Shown here one piece after another: positions 12,501 to 21,530 of a DNA stretch of 64,000 bases. The notes under the pieces are model-generated. The model saw only the letters and a list, made by a program, of their open reading frames with translations, did not search any database and was not told where the DNA came from. Origin of the DNA: Megaleporinus macrocephalus (lineage: Eukaryota > Chordata > Actinopteri > Characiformes > Anostomidae). A program made the position numbers and the translations under genes. Position 1 is the stretch's first letter, and each line of letters starts with the position of its first letter. Location of the stretch: the NCBI GenBank assembly GCA_021613375.1, contig CM038717.1, positions 35,752,327 to 35,816,326 of the forward strand, written 5' to 3'.

Positions 12501-15500
12501 CAAACACTTCACATCTGATAGAACTGGATCTGAGTGAGAATAACCTAGGAATCTCTGCAGTAAAGCAGATCTGTTCTTTACTGAGCAATCAGTGCTGTAA
12601 ACTGAAGAATCTGGGGTGAGTTCTAATTGCTTCTTTAAATGAATAATGTAAAAAAATGATTATAAAAATGAACTGATTATCTGAAAGCAGAACAAACTTT
12701 AATCATGCTGTTTTAACAAAGCGTTCATATCTTCTTCCTCCAGTCTTTCATTCTGCCATATAACCGAGGAAGGATATGTTGCTCTGGCTTCAGCTCTGAA
12801 ATCAAACCCCTCATCACGTCTAGTAGAGCTGGATCTCAGAGGGAATGATCCTGGAGATGCAGGAATGGAGGAGCTCATTAAAGTGTTTGTGAACCCACAT
12901 AAAAAATTGAGGTAAGAATTATAAAAGCAAAGGTTTTTCTTTTTACAATACATAGTGGCCATTTATGGTGACACTTTTTTTCTTTATTCATGTCATAATT
13001 TAATGGGACAGAAGTACTGAATGAGAAATATTTGATGTACTTTTTATTGTATTGAGTTATTATAGAAACTAAAAATTATATAAACTTTATATATAAAAAT
13101 ATAAAATAAGAAAGAAAGAGAGAAAGCATACAGAGAGAGATTTTATAGGTTTTATAAAGTGTATAGTGTATTTCCTTAATAGAGAAATAGTGCACTATAA
13201 TGTCTCAGTCATTTTGAAGCGTTGTTCAAAATCACTCTCTATATATTTCACTACTGAATACCCTTAATGCATTAAACATGTTATTGTACAGAGGACGCAC
13301 AATGAAGTTTATACTAGAATGCAGTGGTGTATTTTTATGTTAGTAGAGGAAGCATGTTCTTTAGACTAGGAACACACACATGCAAACACAAAATTTAAAA
13401 AATAACATTTGCATTAGTGAATTGGTAATGCACAGTTTGTGCTTTATATACTACATATAATAAAGCTAGTCAGTTAGTAAATATATTAATGTGTTTTGTT
13501 GATCCTGAAGTTTCACCTACTCAGCATCATCCAATGATCAAAATCACTGCATTACTAAAGCATAACAGCTAATGTTAATCGTGATCCTGTATCTCTCTGT
13601 GGATGTTTGTCTGATAGGTGATAGCAATTCCAAAAAGGAAAATGTGTAGCAAAATGTTCCTAGTGTTACAAGTATAAAGTATCTCAGACGCCCAGTTATT
13701 TCTGGATTAAACACCTATCAGAAGAAAACATAAGCTCAACATGAGCATTAGGTGTGAATAGTGAATACTTAATGAGTTAAACACAGCTAAGCTCATGACA
13801 ACTGTTTTCTTATTTACTGAATTTACAATTAGCAACTAATCTAAATAATGAAACCAACTGATTGTCCTAAAATCCCTCTAGATAACCTGTAGCTATGGCC
13901 AAGATTAAAAAGCAACTGCTTAGTTTCATTTTAGGAAACAGACAGAGGACGCAAGCATGAACAATATGACTGAATGACCCTGTAACAGCTGCTGGAATTT
14001 ACAGAAAGTATATACATTTCTTGTGAAAGCCCTGTCTTATTTTTTTTAAGCTAATATCACATCTGCTTAATATGTATCAATTGGGATTCCATCAGGTTCA
14101 GAGGTTTTTCTTACATTTATGTTGGATATAGCTTAAGGCAGTTTCCTAGTTCTAATGAAGCCATGGAATCTGACTCTAAGGAAGCCAGAGCGGCACAGAT
14201 TACGGTAAAATTTAAGAAGGTTATGTTTTTTCTTTTAGATCAGAGGTTATTTTAACATTGCCTATTTGAATTGGATTTATTGACTTCTGTGTTTGTATCT
14301 GTTTATTGTATAAGGCAAGCTTTTAACCTTGTAATATAAATGCCTTAGTCTCATCCTACTTTTTGTTGTGTTATTTGTAGATAAAACATTATATTTTCTC
14401 TCAGTTTCTCAGTTGAAGGTGCTCCAAATTTATTTTATATTTTTTGAGAGTGATTACCATGAGTGTAAGCTGAAAGAGGCGGAAAACACGTGACCAGGAT
14501 CTCCTCCTTACCCTAACTACATCCTCAGAGGTTAAATGGGTTCTCCTGTGGTTTTAATAGCTATTTCCTGCTCATGATTTGCTTTAGCTTGATGAGTTTT
14601 TTTAGTCCCCTTACACTACAAGATGTGAACTTAAGTTCAGGGGCCATAGGTAGAAGTTATCATTTCCGTAATGTTAACTTGGATATATATAGCTTGGCTG
14701 CTAACCAAAATTACAATTACATCACCCACCAGCCCCATAATAATACTTCTTAAGGAGCCCAAAATAGAGCCCAACTATGGAGCTTCGCTGGTTTACCCAT
14801 GTTATCACAGTGAAACCCCACGCTACACAGTAGTAGAAATTTTCACTGATTTTCACTACCTACCTCCCCGTAACACATATGGCCAGTGTGATTGGCTGTG
14901 CCTTTCCCTGCTGTCACGTGAGATCCTGTAGCTGCGTTTGGTTGTTAGCAGCGCCAAAACTGGAAGAAAAACTTTCCAGTCATATGCGAGACTCACTGTG
15001 TAAGACTCAGGTGCAACGTGGGAGACACATGGGTGTAAAAAAGCGAGTGAGAATGGCAGCAAAAAAGAAGGTGGACAAGAGGAGCTATTATTTCAAAAAA
15101 ACGTGTACATCACTTAAAGTCAGGTTCGCCAATTAAATAAGTCCATCATAATAACATTAATGGTGATGCTAGGCTTTGGTGCACAGCATACAGCAGGCTA
15201 ACATTGTTTGTAGCTATGAATAACAAGCAGTGCTCCCTACTTTTATTAATGCTAATGTATTAGAGATGTCAGTTGCACTATGTATGAAGTGATGTTGATA
15301 AGTCTTTAGAAGTAAACTCACTGTTTACTGGTTCAAACTGGCTGAAACAAGTTTATGTCTTGTAGTTTAATTGAGACATTAAGAAAGACTTAATTGTTTT
15401 CTGGGATTGTTACTTTGGTTTTATGGACAACAGCACCAGGTTATGCAGTGCTCCATGTGTTAACCTTGATGTATGAGACCTGTTTCATTTGTACTCTGAC

Positions 15501-18500
15501 TGAAGTAAAGTTAATAAGTCTTTAGATGTAAACTCACTGCTTATTGGTTTGAAAGTGACGACACTATCTGGATGAAAATATATATTGTACTTTGATTGAC
15601 ACATTGAGAGAGATTGTTTTCTATGATTGTTACATTGTTGATGTTTTTTTTAAGTAAAAAAACAACAACAATGTAACAATGAAGTCTAAACTACTTCTTT
15701 GTCAGTCATTAGTTTAACAATAACATTATTATATTATAAAACAACAACAATGTAACAATGAAGTCTAAACTACTTCTTTGTCAGTCATTAGTTTAACAAT
15801 AACATTATTTTATCCATCAATTCAATTATGAGTTGTTATAGTAGAAAAGTTTCAAAAAGTTTCAGTTCAGTTCACTGCAGTTTGTCAAATGTTATCTGTT
15901 AGCATTGCTGTTAGCTTGCTGTACAGGGTCTGACTCTGCTTTATTGGTTTCAGGGTTGTAGGCAAGAAAACAGACTGAAAAAGTTGTTTGGCTGTTAAAC
16001 ATTCATAAAGAACTTCAAACCACATTTGCTCAGCACTGCCCCATAACCAAAACTGTTTTTCCTCATTATACATTATTATATACATTATTAATGTAGCTGT
16101 ACTGTTCTTCTCTCTGCAGGCTGCTGAACAGTGATGATGCAGAGGAAGCCTGCAACCGTCTTAACGTAATCCTGAATAAAAACCCCTTACTGCTGAAAGA
16201 TTTAGATCTGAGCAAGAATAAAACAACAGACATTGAGGTGAAGCAGCTGTGTGCTCTACTGAAGGATCCACACTACAAACTGAAAACACTTACGTAAGTA
16301 ATTCACTGTAGTAATTCACACAGACTGAATGACAGCCAGTGTTCTGCCTAGCTGCACTGTAGATCTATGTATTGGTTCTCATACAGTATTCTAATAATTC
16401 AAATGTACAGTTGTAGACTCTTTATCTAAATATATCTTTATCTTTATCTTTATCTAAGTATGTTTGTTCTTTTTGAATGAGTTGTACTTTTTCATACAGT
16501 GTTTGTTCAAAGCCATTCTTTTCCGTATAGTAAATAATTGATTCTTGTTTAGAAAATTCTAATCTAACTACCATACCTTTCACACCAAGCCTCAAAGACA
16601 CTAATGATAGTAATATTTGACTGATGTCACACTTGTCACCATGACCATATTGATGACACGCAACCCATCAGCACACTGATGACAGCGATGCTGGTAGAAC
16701 CACTCTTTAGAGAGCACTACTAAATAGTTTCCTGACATATATATATATATATAGATCCTGGTGCTGTGCATATATCTCCGTCCTCTAGCAGCGGAAGGGG
16801 GACGGGGTTAAGTCTCTAGGCGCTGCCGGCTTGCCTTCAACCGCAGCGATCCTCTGTGTTCAGCCTGAGAGCCAGAGGGTGAGGAAAGGCGTTCAGTTCC
16901 CTCCCGGATTGGTGAGAGAGTGAGAGCGAGAGACAAACAGAGCAGTGGTTAGCGAGACAGGCAGCATCCATCCTAAAACGTCCCCCCTCTTGTCCTTGCA
17001 TTAGGGTTTTTATCTCCCCGCTGTCGCCGTCTGTGAGGGGATTCAGGTGGGTCGATTATTGTTTGCGAGCCCTGCGCGGTTAACGAGGGAATTTGGGTCA
17101 GTGATAGAGGGGATGTCAGTGATAGATGATTGTCAGTGGTGGAGGGCGAGTCAGTCATGAACATTTATAGGCATATTATGATCATGCCAAGCCTGTAAGA
17201 CTGTTTTCAGATTGACAGCAGGAGTTAATGTAGTCATATTTGAGGAGCGTTTTATTGTATGTCAATTTTGTGTTTTCCTTAGTTTTTGAACAGTACCGCA
17301 CTTTATAGATGGTCCCTTGCCATCATCAGCGCCTGGCTTTGCAATTCCCGCTATTTTGATAAACCTACTCAGAGAAATGGGAAGATTGGGAGCTATGAGA
17401 AAATGTAGCGATTTCAGTTTGTTCTCTGGTTCACTGCGACTTAGAAAATGTCATTTCATAGATTTTTGGAGGTCAAAGAAAAAAAACATTAAACGATGAC
17501 TGAGCGTGACTTTATAAAAAATGTGTATTCGGTTCCTCTTTCTGTGTTTGTGAGTTTCACCTTTGTACGCACAAGTGGGAAATTTACATACGCAAAATGT
17601 TAAAACTTGCAGGTTTATATGTTTTACCTTGTGATTTTGCGCCCCTAGTTTTAACACTGATGTGGTGCCATAAATGTTGATTGTAGCTATTCCTGAATTC
17701 CACTTTGTCTCACTTGGCAGGCTTTATGAGTCAGGGAGTATTACAGAGAGAGACTGCACTGATCTGATCACTGCTCTGACTGTAAACCCCTCACACCTGA
17801 GAGAGCTGGATCTGAACAAGAATAAACTGAATAAATCAGGAGTGCAGGAGCTCTGCAGTCTGCTGAAGAATCCTCTCTGTAAACTGGAGAAACTGAAGTG
17901 AGTAAGAGTGTCTACGTAGCGGGTTAATTACATGTTCTTGGAGCAGCAGTGCCAATGATATCACAGAGGACTACATTAAAACTAGTGTTATCTATATTTT
18001 AGTACAGTTTCCATTTCTACACAGAGTTAGATTATTATATTTATTTACATGCGTTATAAATGATTGATAGATAAATATTGTAATGGATCCAAACATACAG
18101 TTTATTAATCACTTTTAAATTGATTACCCTTTCATCCTCTTAATGTGTAATGTGATAACAATTTATCAGATATCTTAAGATTCCATACCGGTGCTGTCGC
18201 TCCATTTCTGTTGATTGATTTTTATTTATCTACTTTTTAACACAGCTAATGTTGTTTACATTGTGTGAACAATTAATGATGAATGGACCAATAGAAACAC
18301 TCCAAAGTAACTGGATTCATTGACTTACATTTAAAGTAAAGTAGGCTTGTCCTCTCTTGTGAAGCTGCCATTTTGGAGATACTAGGTTTTCTTTGGACAG
18401 CAATGATATGTAGTATTTATTGAAGTGATGTTCTGGTAGTGTGTTCATCATTTATTGTAATTCATTCTACACCATTTTATTTTCATTTTCTTCTTTATGT

Positions 18501-18510
18501 GCAGAAAGTA

Positions 18511-18574
<64 letters not shown>

Positions 18575-20783
18575 TACAGACTGGTTAACGCTGTTACAGA
18601 GAGACACTTTTCTGGTCTGGGCTCAGCTTTTCATACAAATCCATCATATATCAGAGAGCTGGATCTAAGTGGGAATGATCTAGGAGAATTAGGAATGATG
18701 GAGCTCTGTTCTCTTCTAAAGAATCAGCACTGTAAACTTCAGAAACTACTGTAAGTAACTCACTAAACACAAAAAGTGAAAGTGATTATTTGAGCATAAA
18801 ATCGGTAATCGGTAGGATTTTCATGATTATTCCAGTTTAACTGCTGTGTTATTGTGGGATTAAACATGTATGTATAGTTTATGTAGTGTTCGGTTGTTAA
18901 GAAACAGTTTCTGTGTTTACAGGCTTAAAGAATGCAGTATAGAAGAGAAAGGCTGTGCTGATCTGACTTCAGCTCTAGCCTCAAACCCTTCACACCTGAA
19001 AGAGCTGGATCTGAGTGGGAATAGAAAACTGGAATATTCAGTAATCAACCTCGCTGACCTGCTGCAGAAGTCAGGATGCAAACTAGAGTAAGTAAATTTA
19101 GTACAGTAATGAAAAAAATACCTAAATACTTTAAATGATATGCTAATTACAGACAAACATGCTTATTTTAAACAGAGTAATATCAAATCTAAAGACATTG
19201 TTTCCTAAAGTATCAATATATAGAAACATTTTTTATTACTGCAGCAATGATTTGGTGCTCGTTGCTAGGTTATTTATAGTTTGTGGCCATTATTATAGTC
19301 AGTCATAAACATAAGCACATGATAAACGGTCAAGAAAAATGTTTTTTGTGTTTAAAGAGCTCAGTCTTACACTGAGAATATGAGGGAAATTATCCTTTAA
19401 CTGAAGTAAATTAAATGTACACAAAGAAAACAAAAACTGATCAATAAAGTCTCACAATTATTGGCACCCATATACATTCTTATGTGCAAAAGGTAATAAT
19501 CAGTAATTAATGGTTATGGTATTAGTCCCGTTTATATTTTGCTTTAAGTTCTAAATTTCTGAATATTCAGGAACTCAAACTGTCATGAGTGACTTCCTGT
19601 TTCACTGAGATATAAATATAAACATCATTCATCAGCATGTGGAAAATTAGAGAGCACACACATGATATGGAACTAAAATGTGTTCAAAAATTAGACGATG
19701 CCTTTAAAAGTACTGTTAATGATCATCAATCAATCAACCTTTATTGACCCTCATTTACAATGTAGCTAAATATTTACAAATAATGAGGAATTGAAAAGAG
19801 TAAACGCATTTATGCCAAAAGTATAGCCAAAAAAAGTACATAGTAAATAAGAACAAGTATTATTACAGCAGTACATAATAAAAGTTTAACAAATGAAAGC
19901 AAACAAATAAAGCTATTAAGAAGAGTATTACAACACCAGATTATTATAACAAGAAATTAATAAACAATTCAATAGGATAATTTTTTTTTTTTTTTTAATT
20001 TAGTAAACAGTAAGTAAACAATATTAGTTATGATGATAAAATTGTCACGCTTTGCCTCTGTCCTCTGTCTGTTTATATCTGTCCTGTCAGTTCCATGTGC
20101 TAATGTTTTGGTTCTCTGCCCTCTGTAATGCCTATCACCTGTTATTAGTTTGTGACTCCTTCCTGTTCCAGGTGTCTGTTGTTTCCTGTCTCTTTATATT
20201 CCCTCTGTTTGTTCTGTGTCTTAGTCGAGTATTGTGGTTAATTGTACTCAGTTCAGTTCAGTCAGTTCGTTTATTCAGTTTAGTGTTTGTGTTGTCTTTA
20301 TGATGGATTTTAACAAGCGACGTTTGCCTCCCTCATTGTACTATGCATTACAAAAATTATACAAATATATCAAATAAAAATAGTTTTTAAATAATAATCA
20401 TAACAGTATTAATTACATCAGTTAAGATGGAAATACTTTAAAGTTAAAATTGCTGTGTAACACCAGTGAGTGGAGTTTTAGGGATTCCTGTTGTAAATTC
20501 CGACTGGCTGGTGCTCTGTAGTTAAAGCAGACCCCCCCCCCCTATTTTGTTCATCAGGTTGATGGCAAAGTGCAGAGCTGTCTGTGTCATTTGTATCAGG
20601 GATGTACTATAATTTGTACCACAATTTGGAGTCATGCATGTAAAAATTCTCTTCTTTTTTCCTTTCAGATACGACGGCAATGTCAGGAAGGTATATAATG
20701 CAAGTGCGGTATCTTCAATAGGTTATGCAGTAGGTGTATTTTTTACTGGAAAAACAGGACAGAAAGGTACAGGTAGCAAGTAA
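1..20783 (+). CDS. Gene A: NLRC3-like receptor, 3' (LRR) part, possibly a pseudogene
   Basis: This is the gene-level span; its exons are listed separately. Seen: 17 LRR exons with AG/GT borders, nearly all phase 2/2 and 165-177 bp, then a short terminal exon ending in TAA. Known: teleost NLR-C receptors are cytosolic pattern-recognition or regulatory proteins whose C-terminal LRRs are encoded one repeat per exon in this way. The FISNA-NACHT part must lie upstream of position 1. Two exons (983-1151 and 1380-1566) have frame-breaking lengths. Because the other exons are phase-symmetric, skipping both would restore the frame, so either a pseudogene or exon skipping is possible. A split into more than one gene cannot be excluded, since introns of 3-4 kb occur at 2.7-6.9, 8.1-11.3 and 12.9-16.1 kb. 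Confidence 0.7.
286..459 (+). CDS. Gene A LRR exon 2 (class D)
   Basis: 174-bp phase 2/2 exon between a T-rich tract ending in ttttag and the donor gtatgt. It reads from RFLKSTTAEEVCVSLTKAL through [19 protein letters not shown]. Class D repeats have GK where canonical LRRs carry the Asn of LxLxxN, so this is a non-canonical LRR. Close relatives are at 7215, 11254 and 63742. Confidence 0.85.
516..560. repeat. (AT)n microsatellite
   Basis: Uninterrupted AT dinucleotide run of about 45 bp in the intron between two LRR exons. Likely length-polymorphic. Confidence 0.95.
703..876 (+). CDS. Gene A LRR exon 3 (class B)
   Basis: 174-bp phase 2/2 exon after a pyrimidine tract ending tttctgcag, with donor gtgagt. 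It reads RLKKNSITEEGCAALSSAL, then LDLSDNKLGNSGVKQICSIL. This is a canonical ribonuclease-inhibitor-type LRR (class B). It corresponds to the gene B exon at 60168, with which its flanking introns also align. Confidence 0.9.
983..1151 (+). pseudogene. Gene A LRR exon 4 (class C) with 1-bp insertion
   Basis: The exon lies between the acceptor ttttctccag and the donor gttaga and reads [19 protein letters not shown] then [16 protein letters not shown]. Its length is 169 bp, whereas class C sisters are 168 or 177. Near its 3' end it carries an A run one base longer than the paralogous exon at 60716, which throws the last residues and all downstream exons out of frame if the exon is included. A homopolymer sequencing error is an alternative explanation. 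Confidence 0.75.
1380..1566 (+). pseudogene. Gene A LRR exon 5 (class A) with 13-bp frame-breaking insertion
   Basis: This exon is paralogous to the 174-bp exon at 61101. It reads [19 protein letters not shown], then [20 protein letters not shown], but near the 3' end a tactggag-type segment is imperfectly duplicated (GGAGACTGGAGAAACT followed by GGAGGACTGGAGAAACT). The length becomes 187 bp, a +1 shift. Donor gtaagc is intact. The homologous intron downstream still matches that of gene B. Confidence 0.75.
2564..2734 (+). CDS. Gene A LRR exon 6 (class E)
   Basis: 171-bp phase 2/2 exon after a CT-rich tract and tttctgcag, with donor gtaagt. It reads [19 protein letters not shown] and [20 protein letters not shown]. 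Canonical LRR of class E. Sister exons are at 17721 and 61993; the 61993 copy is collinear including the introns. Confidence 0.88.
2735..3345. other. Intron, no gene seen
   Basis: The first 200 bp align with the intron after the gene B exon at 61993, then similarity stops near 2,940. I see no exon or recognisable repeat in the remainder. Confidence 0.6.
3346..4508. repeat. 41-bp minisatellite, about 28 copies
   Basis: Tandem array of a unit close to 41 bp containing GCAGTCCAGTAATCCACAC and a TTTCTCCACAAAAC tail. Copies vary mainly at CACTCGAAC / CACACGAAC / CACACAAAC and by small deletions near 3,690-3,740. Because 41 is not a multiple of 3 and the unit has no stop on the minus strand, all three minus frames give long repetitive open frames. 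These are artefacts of the repeat. Confidence 0.95.
4509..5470. other. Intron, no gene seen
   Basis: AT-rich sequence with short A/T runs (for example 5,262-5,292). I see no splice-bordered exon or clear repeat. Confidence 0.5.
5480..6225 (-). mobile_element. LINE relic (L2/CR1-like reverse transcriptase C-terminal part)
   Basis: Read on the minus strand, the stretch near 6,219-6,100 gives GVSQGSVLGPILFVLHMLPL, the RT core typical of fish L2/CR1-type LINEs. Nearer 5,640-5,540 it gives TYKALNGIVPHYLSEHIS and then YEPTRPLRSQGAA, the usual C-terminal tail of such ORFs. Several stops and shifts lie between, so it is dead. An extension towards 6,500 is possible but unclear. Confidence 0.7.
6226..6926. 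other. Intron, no gene seen
   Basis: AT-rich intron between the LINE relic and the next LRR exon. No feature is recognised apart from a possible extension of the LINE up to about 6,500. Confidence 0.45.
6927..7103 (+). CDS. Gene A LRR exon 7 (class C)
   Basis: 177-bp phase 2/2 exon (acceptor cttccag, donor gtgaat). It reads RLSKCNIAGEGYSALALAL then [20 protein letters not shown]. Frame is intact. Confidence 0.87.
7215..7388 (+). CDS. Gene A LRR exon 8 (class D)
   Basis: 174-bp phase 2/2 exon (acceptor tcttgcag, donor gtaagt). It reads RLLNSAAAIDICDSLTKLL then LDLSGKIQQDLQIKKLSDLV. Non-canonical LRR lacking the conserved Asn. Confidence 0.88.
7657..7830 (+). CDS. Gene A LRR exon 9 (class B)
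   Basis: 174-bp phase 2/2 exon (acceptor ttctacag, donor gttagt). It reads RLIKSSITEEGCASLLSAL then LDLSDNKLGNTGVKKICHLL. Canonical LRR. Confidence 0.88.
7955..8131 (+). CDS. Gene A LRR exon 10 (class C)
   Basis: 177-bp phase 2/2 exon (acceptor ctcctccag, donor gtagat). It reads RLSFCCITEEGYADLASAL then [20 protein letters not shown]. Third member of the D-B-C triplet that starts at 7215. Confidence 0.88.
8430..9795 (+). mobile_element. hAT-type DNA transposon, internally deleted, with 8-bp target-site duplication
   Basis: Terminal inverted repeats are CAGGGCTGGATTGG at the left and its near-complement CCCAGTCCAGCCCTG at the right. The flanks are gttagaac (8422-8429) and gtaagaac (9796-9803), an 8-bp duplication with one mismatch, as expected for hAT. 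At 1,366 bp it is far too short for a full transposase gene. It keeps the transposase start region (8694-8981) and then non-coding sequence. Confidence 0.85.
8694..8981 (+). pseudogene. 5' fragment of a hAT transposase ORF
   Basis: The ATG opens a 95-codon frame starting MEKPKRKKGATEKLHAKTL, a Lys-rich start resembling N-termini of fish hAT / ZMYM1-like transposases. It is followed by a Ser/Ala/Gln-rich stretch and stops after VVLLG. No zinc finger or RNase-H-like catalytic domain is present, so it cannot be an active transposase. The family name is from memory of similar proteins and should be held loosely. Confidence 0.5.
9804..10560. other. Intron, no gene seen
   Basis: AT-rich intron sequence without recognisable exons. 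Confidence 0.5.
10565..10790 (+). repeat. Short MITE-like repeat, copy 1 of 3
   Basis: Starts ATCGTCGCTGTCCAATG and contains TATCTCCAAAAT, AATGTAAGTCAATGGA and GAGCATTTCTATTGGT. The same string of motifs occurs in reverse orientation at 18,245-18,410 and 52,013-52,194. The right end is not clear in this copy. Confidence 0.55.
10791..11253. other. Intron with GA-rich stretch
   Basis: Contains a GA-rich low-complexity tract at about 10,870-10,940. No exon is seen before the LRR exon at 11254. Confidence 0.55.
11254..11427 (+). CDS. Gene A LRR exon 11 (class D)
   Basis: 174-bp phase 2/2 exon (acceptor tttctacag, donor gtgtgt). It reads RLLNSPTAVKVCDSLTKAL then LDLSGKIQGDVEMKRISDLL. Non-canonical LRR as in the other class D exons. 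Confidence 0.85.
11428..12441. other. Intron, no gene seen
   Basis: Two overlapping open frames on opposite strands (about 11,700-11,930) have no family resemblance and no splice logic. I see nothing else. Confidence 0.5.
12442..12615 (+). CDS. Gene A LRR exon 12 (class B)
   Basis: 174-bp phase 2/2 exon (acceptor tgtctgcag, donor gtgagt). It reads RLSKSSVTEEDCALLSSTL then LDLSENNLGISAVKQICSLL. Canonical LRR. Confidence 0.88.
12744..12911 (+). CDS. Gene A LRR exon 13 (class C)
   Basis: 168-bp phase 2/2 exon (acceptor cctccag, donor gtaaga). It reads SLSFCHITEEGYVALASAL then [20 protein letters not shown]. The shorter class C form, as at 983 and 60716. Confidence 0.88.
12912..16119. other. 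3.2-kb intron, no gene seen
   Basis: Mostly AT-rich. Segments near 14,840-15,130 are less AT-rich and encode a short Lys-rich frame (KKRVRMAAKKKVDKR) that I cannot assign; it may be a transposon remnant. A direct duplication lies at 15,659-15,809. Confidence 0.45.
15659..15809. repeat. Direct tandem duplication, period about 79 bp
   Basis: A segment of about 72 bp containing AACAACAACAATGTAACAAT and ending TAACAATAACATTATT occurs twice with no mismatch that I can see, separated by atattat. This implies a very recent duplication. Confidence 0.85.
16120..16293 (+). CDS. Gene A LRR exon 14 (class A)
   Basis: 174-bp phase 2/2 exon (acceptor tctctgcag, donor gtaagt). It reads [19 protein letters not shown] then LDLSKNKTTDIEVKQLCALL. 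Unlike the broken class A exon at 1380, the frame is intact. Confidence 0.88.
16294..17720. other. Intron with an unusually GC-rich block
   Basis: A block at about 16,755-17,160, just after an (AT)n run at 16,738-16,754, is clearly richer in G+C and CpG than its surroundings. It contains no splice-bordered exon that I can support. An old transposon or LTR fragment is the likeliest source. Confidence 0.45.
17721..17897 (+). CDS. Gene A LRR exon 15 (class E)
   Basis: 177-bp phase 2/2 exon (acceptor cttggcag, donor gtgagt). It reads [20 protein letters not shown] then [20 protein letters not shown]. Two residues longer than its class E sisters, in the stretch TALTVNPSHL. Confidence 0.88.
18245..18410 (-). 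repeat. Short MITE-like repeat, copy 2 of 3
   Basis: Reverse-orientation copy of the repeat at 10,565. It ends TTTTCTTTGGACAGCAATG and contains CCAATAGAAACACTCC and TTGACTTACATTTAAAGT. Confidence 0.55.
18512..18571. repeat. (CT)n microsatellite
   Basis: About 60 bp of CT dinucleotides directly upstream of an LRR exon. It also supplies the polypyrimidine tract of that exon's acceptor, so length changes could affect splicing. Confidence 0.95.
18580..18750 (+). CDS. Gene A LRR exon 16 (class F)
   Basis: 171-bp phase 2/2 exon (acceptor cacttacag, donor gtaagt). It reads RLVNAVTERHFSGLGSAF then LDLSGNDLGELGMMELCSLL. Canonical LRR, more diverged from the other classes. Confidence 0.8.
18923..19087 (+). 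CDS. Gene A LRR exon 17 (class G, last LRR)
   Basis: 165-bp phase 2/2 exon (acceptor tgtttacag, donor gtaagt). It reads RLKECSIEEKGCADLTSAL then LDLSGNRKLEYSVINLADLL and ends KSGCKLE. It is the shortest LRR exon in the gene and lacks the usual KKLR end, which fits the last repeat before the C-terminal tail. Confidence 0.85.
19088..20043. other. Intron, no gene seen
   Basis: AT-rich intron between the last LRR exon and the probable terminal exon. Nothing is recognised. Confidence 0.5.
20044..20325 (+). mobile_element. Possible Ty3/gypsy LTR fragment
   Basis: Starts TGTCACGCTTTGCC and is rich in CCTGT, GTCTCTTTAT and GTTCAGTTCAG strings. It resembles LTRs of fish Ty3/gypsy elements, with their TGTCAC starts and T/C-rich body. 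No partner LTR, terminal CA or target-site duplication was found, so this is an impression only. Confidence 0.3.
20669..20783 (+). CDS. Gene A probable terminal exon
   Basis: After a strong acceptor (cttttttcctttcag) an exon opens in the phase left by the last LRR exon. It encodes 37 further residues including YDGNVRKVYNAS, a hydrophobic GYAVGVFF and a KTGQKGTGSK tail, then TAA. AATAAA follows about 310 bp later. I do not recognise a domain. The same frame stays open for about 90 codons after the TAA, including GADEPIQSPEQSG, so the stop could be secondary. This is a splice inference without transcript support. Confidence 0.55.
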
Positions 20784-21092
20784 ACAACAACGAGAGGAGC
20801 GGATGAGCCAATACAGTCACCAGAGCAAAGTGGAGTGGATGAAGCAAAACAGTCACGAGTGTCGCCTCAAGGAGCTGGAACTACATCTAGCCCAGTGGGG
20901 CAGACTTTGAAAGATCATGAATATTCTACTAAGAAAAAAAAACAAAAAAAAAGATTTTTTCATACCACATTGGTTTTTATCTTTTATGTAAGATGCACAA
21001 GTCTTCTTTATTGTTGCATGTACAGTGCTGGATGGATGCAAACTCATTCAGAGCTCATTTAAGATCAACAAAAGCTTGTAATTGATTTGTTT

Positions 21093-21098
21093 AATAAA
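21093..21098 (+). terminator. Candidate polyadenylation signal of gene A
   Basis: AATAAA about 310 bp after the predicted stop, followed about 115-130 bp later by a TG-rich stretch (TGTTGTATGTGTGTG). It is the first convincing signal downstream of the terminal exon. Confidence 0.5.
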
Positions 21099-21421
21099 GG
21101 TAACAGTTAAACACCACTGATGAGTATTATAATGGATGTTCTTTCAAGGTCAAAGATTATTTGTCAGAAAACTTGATCCAAATGATGTGCTCTGCTGAAT
21201 GCACCCCCCCCCCCATGTTGTATGTGTGTGATTAAAGTTGGCTATAATCTCCTTCATAGCTGTTAAAGACGTCTGGATTCTTTCTTTTCTTTGATGTTAG
21301 AAAGTTGCCAGTACCACCAGTCTAGCCGCCTGCAACATTGATAGTATGGTACCAACATGTTTATTGTAAGACAGAATGGGGTATGTGTTGTAATGAAATG
21401 GTTATTATGTCTATCAGCATG

Positions 21422-21490
21422 GGCCAATCAGGTGCAATGGATTTCAACAGGCTATAGCATAGGGCGTGTCCTGAGAAGAAGTGTATATAG
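21422..21490 (+). promoter_or_regulatory. Compact CCAAT/TATA promoter
   Basis: GGGCCAATCAGG (CCAAT box near 21,425) and GTGTATATAG (TATA box near 21,483) are spaced about 58 bp, with a possible initiator near 21,512. They precede the mini-gene at 21,531. The arrangement also resembles the U3 region of an LTR. Confidence 0.45.
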
Positions 21491-21530
21491 TCAGCTCGCG
21501 AGCAACATGCATTCACTGCTTTGACATCCA

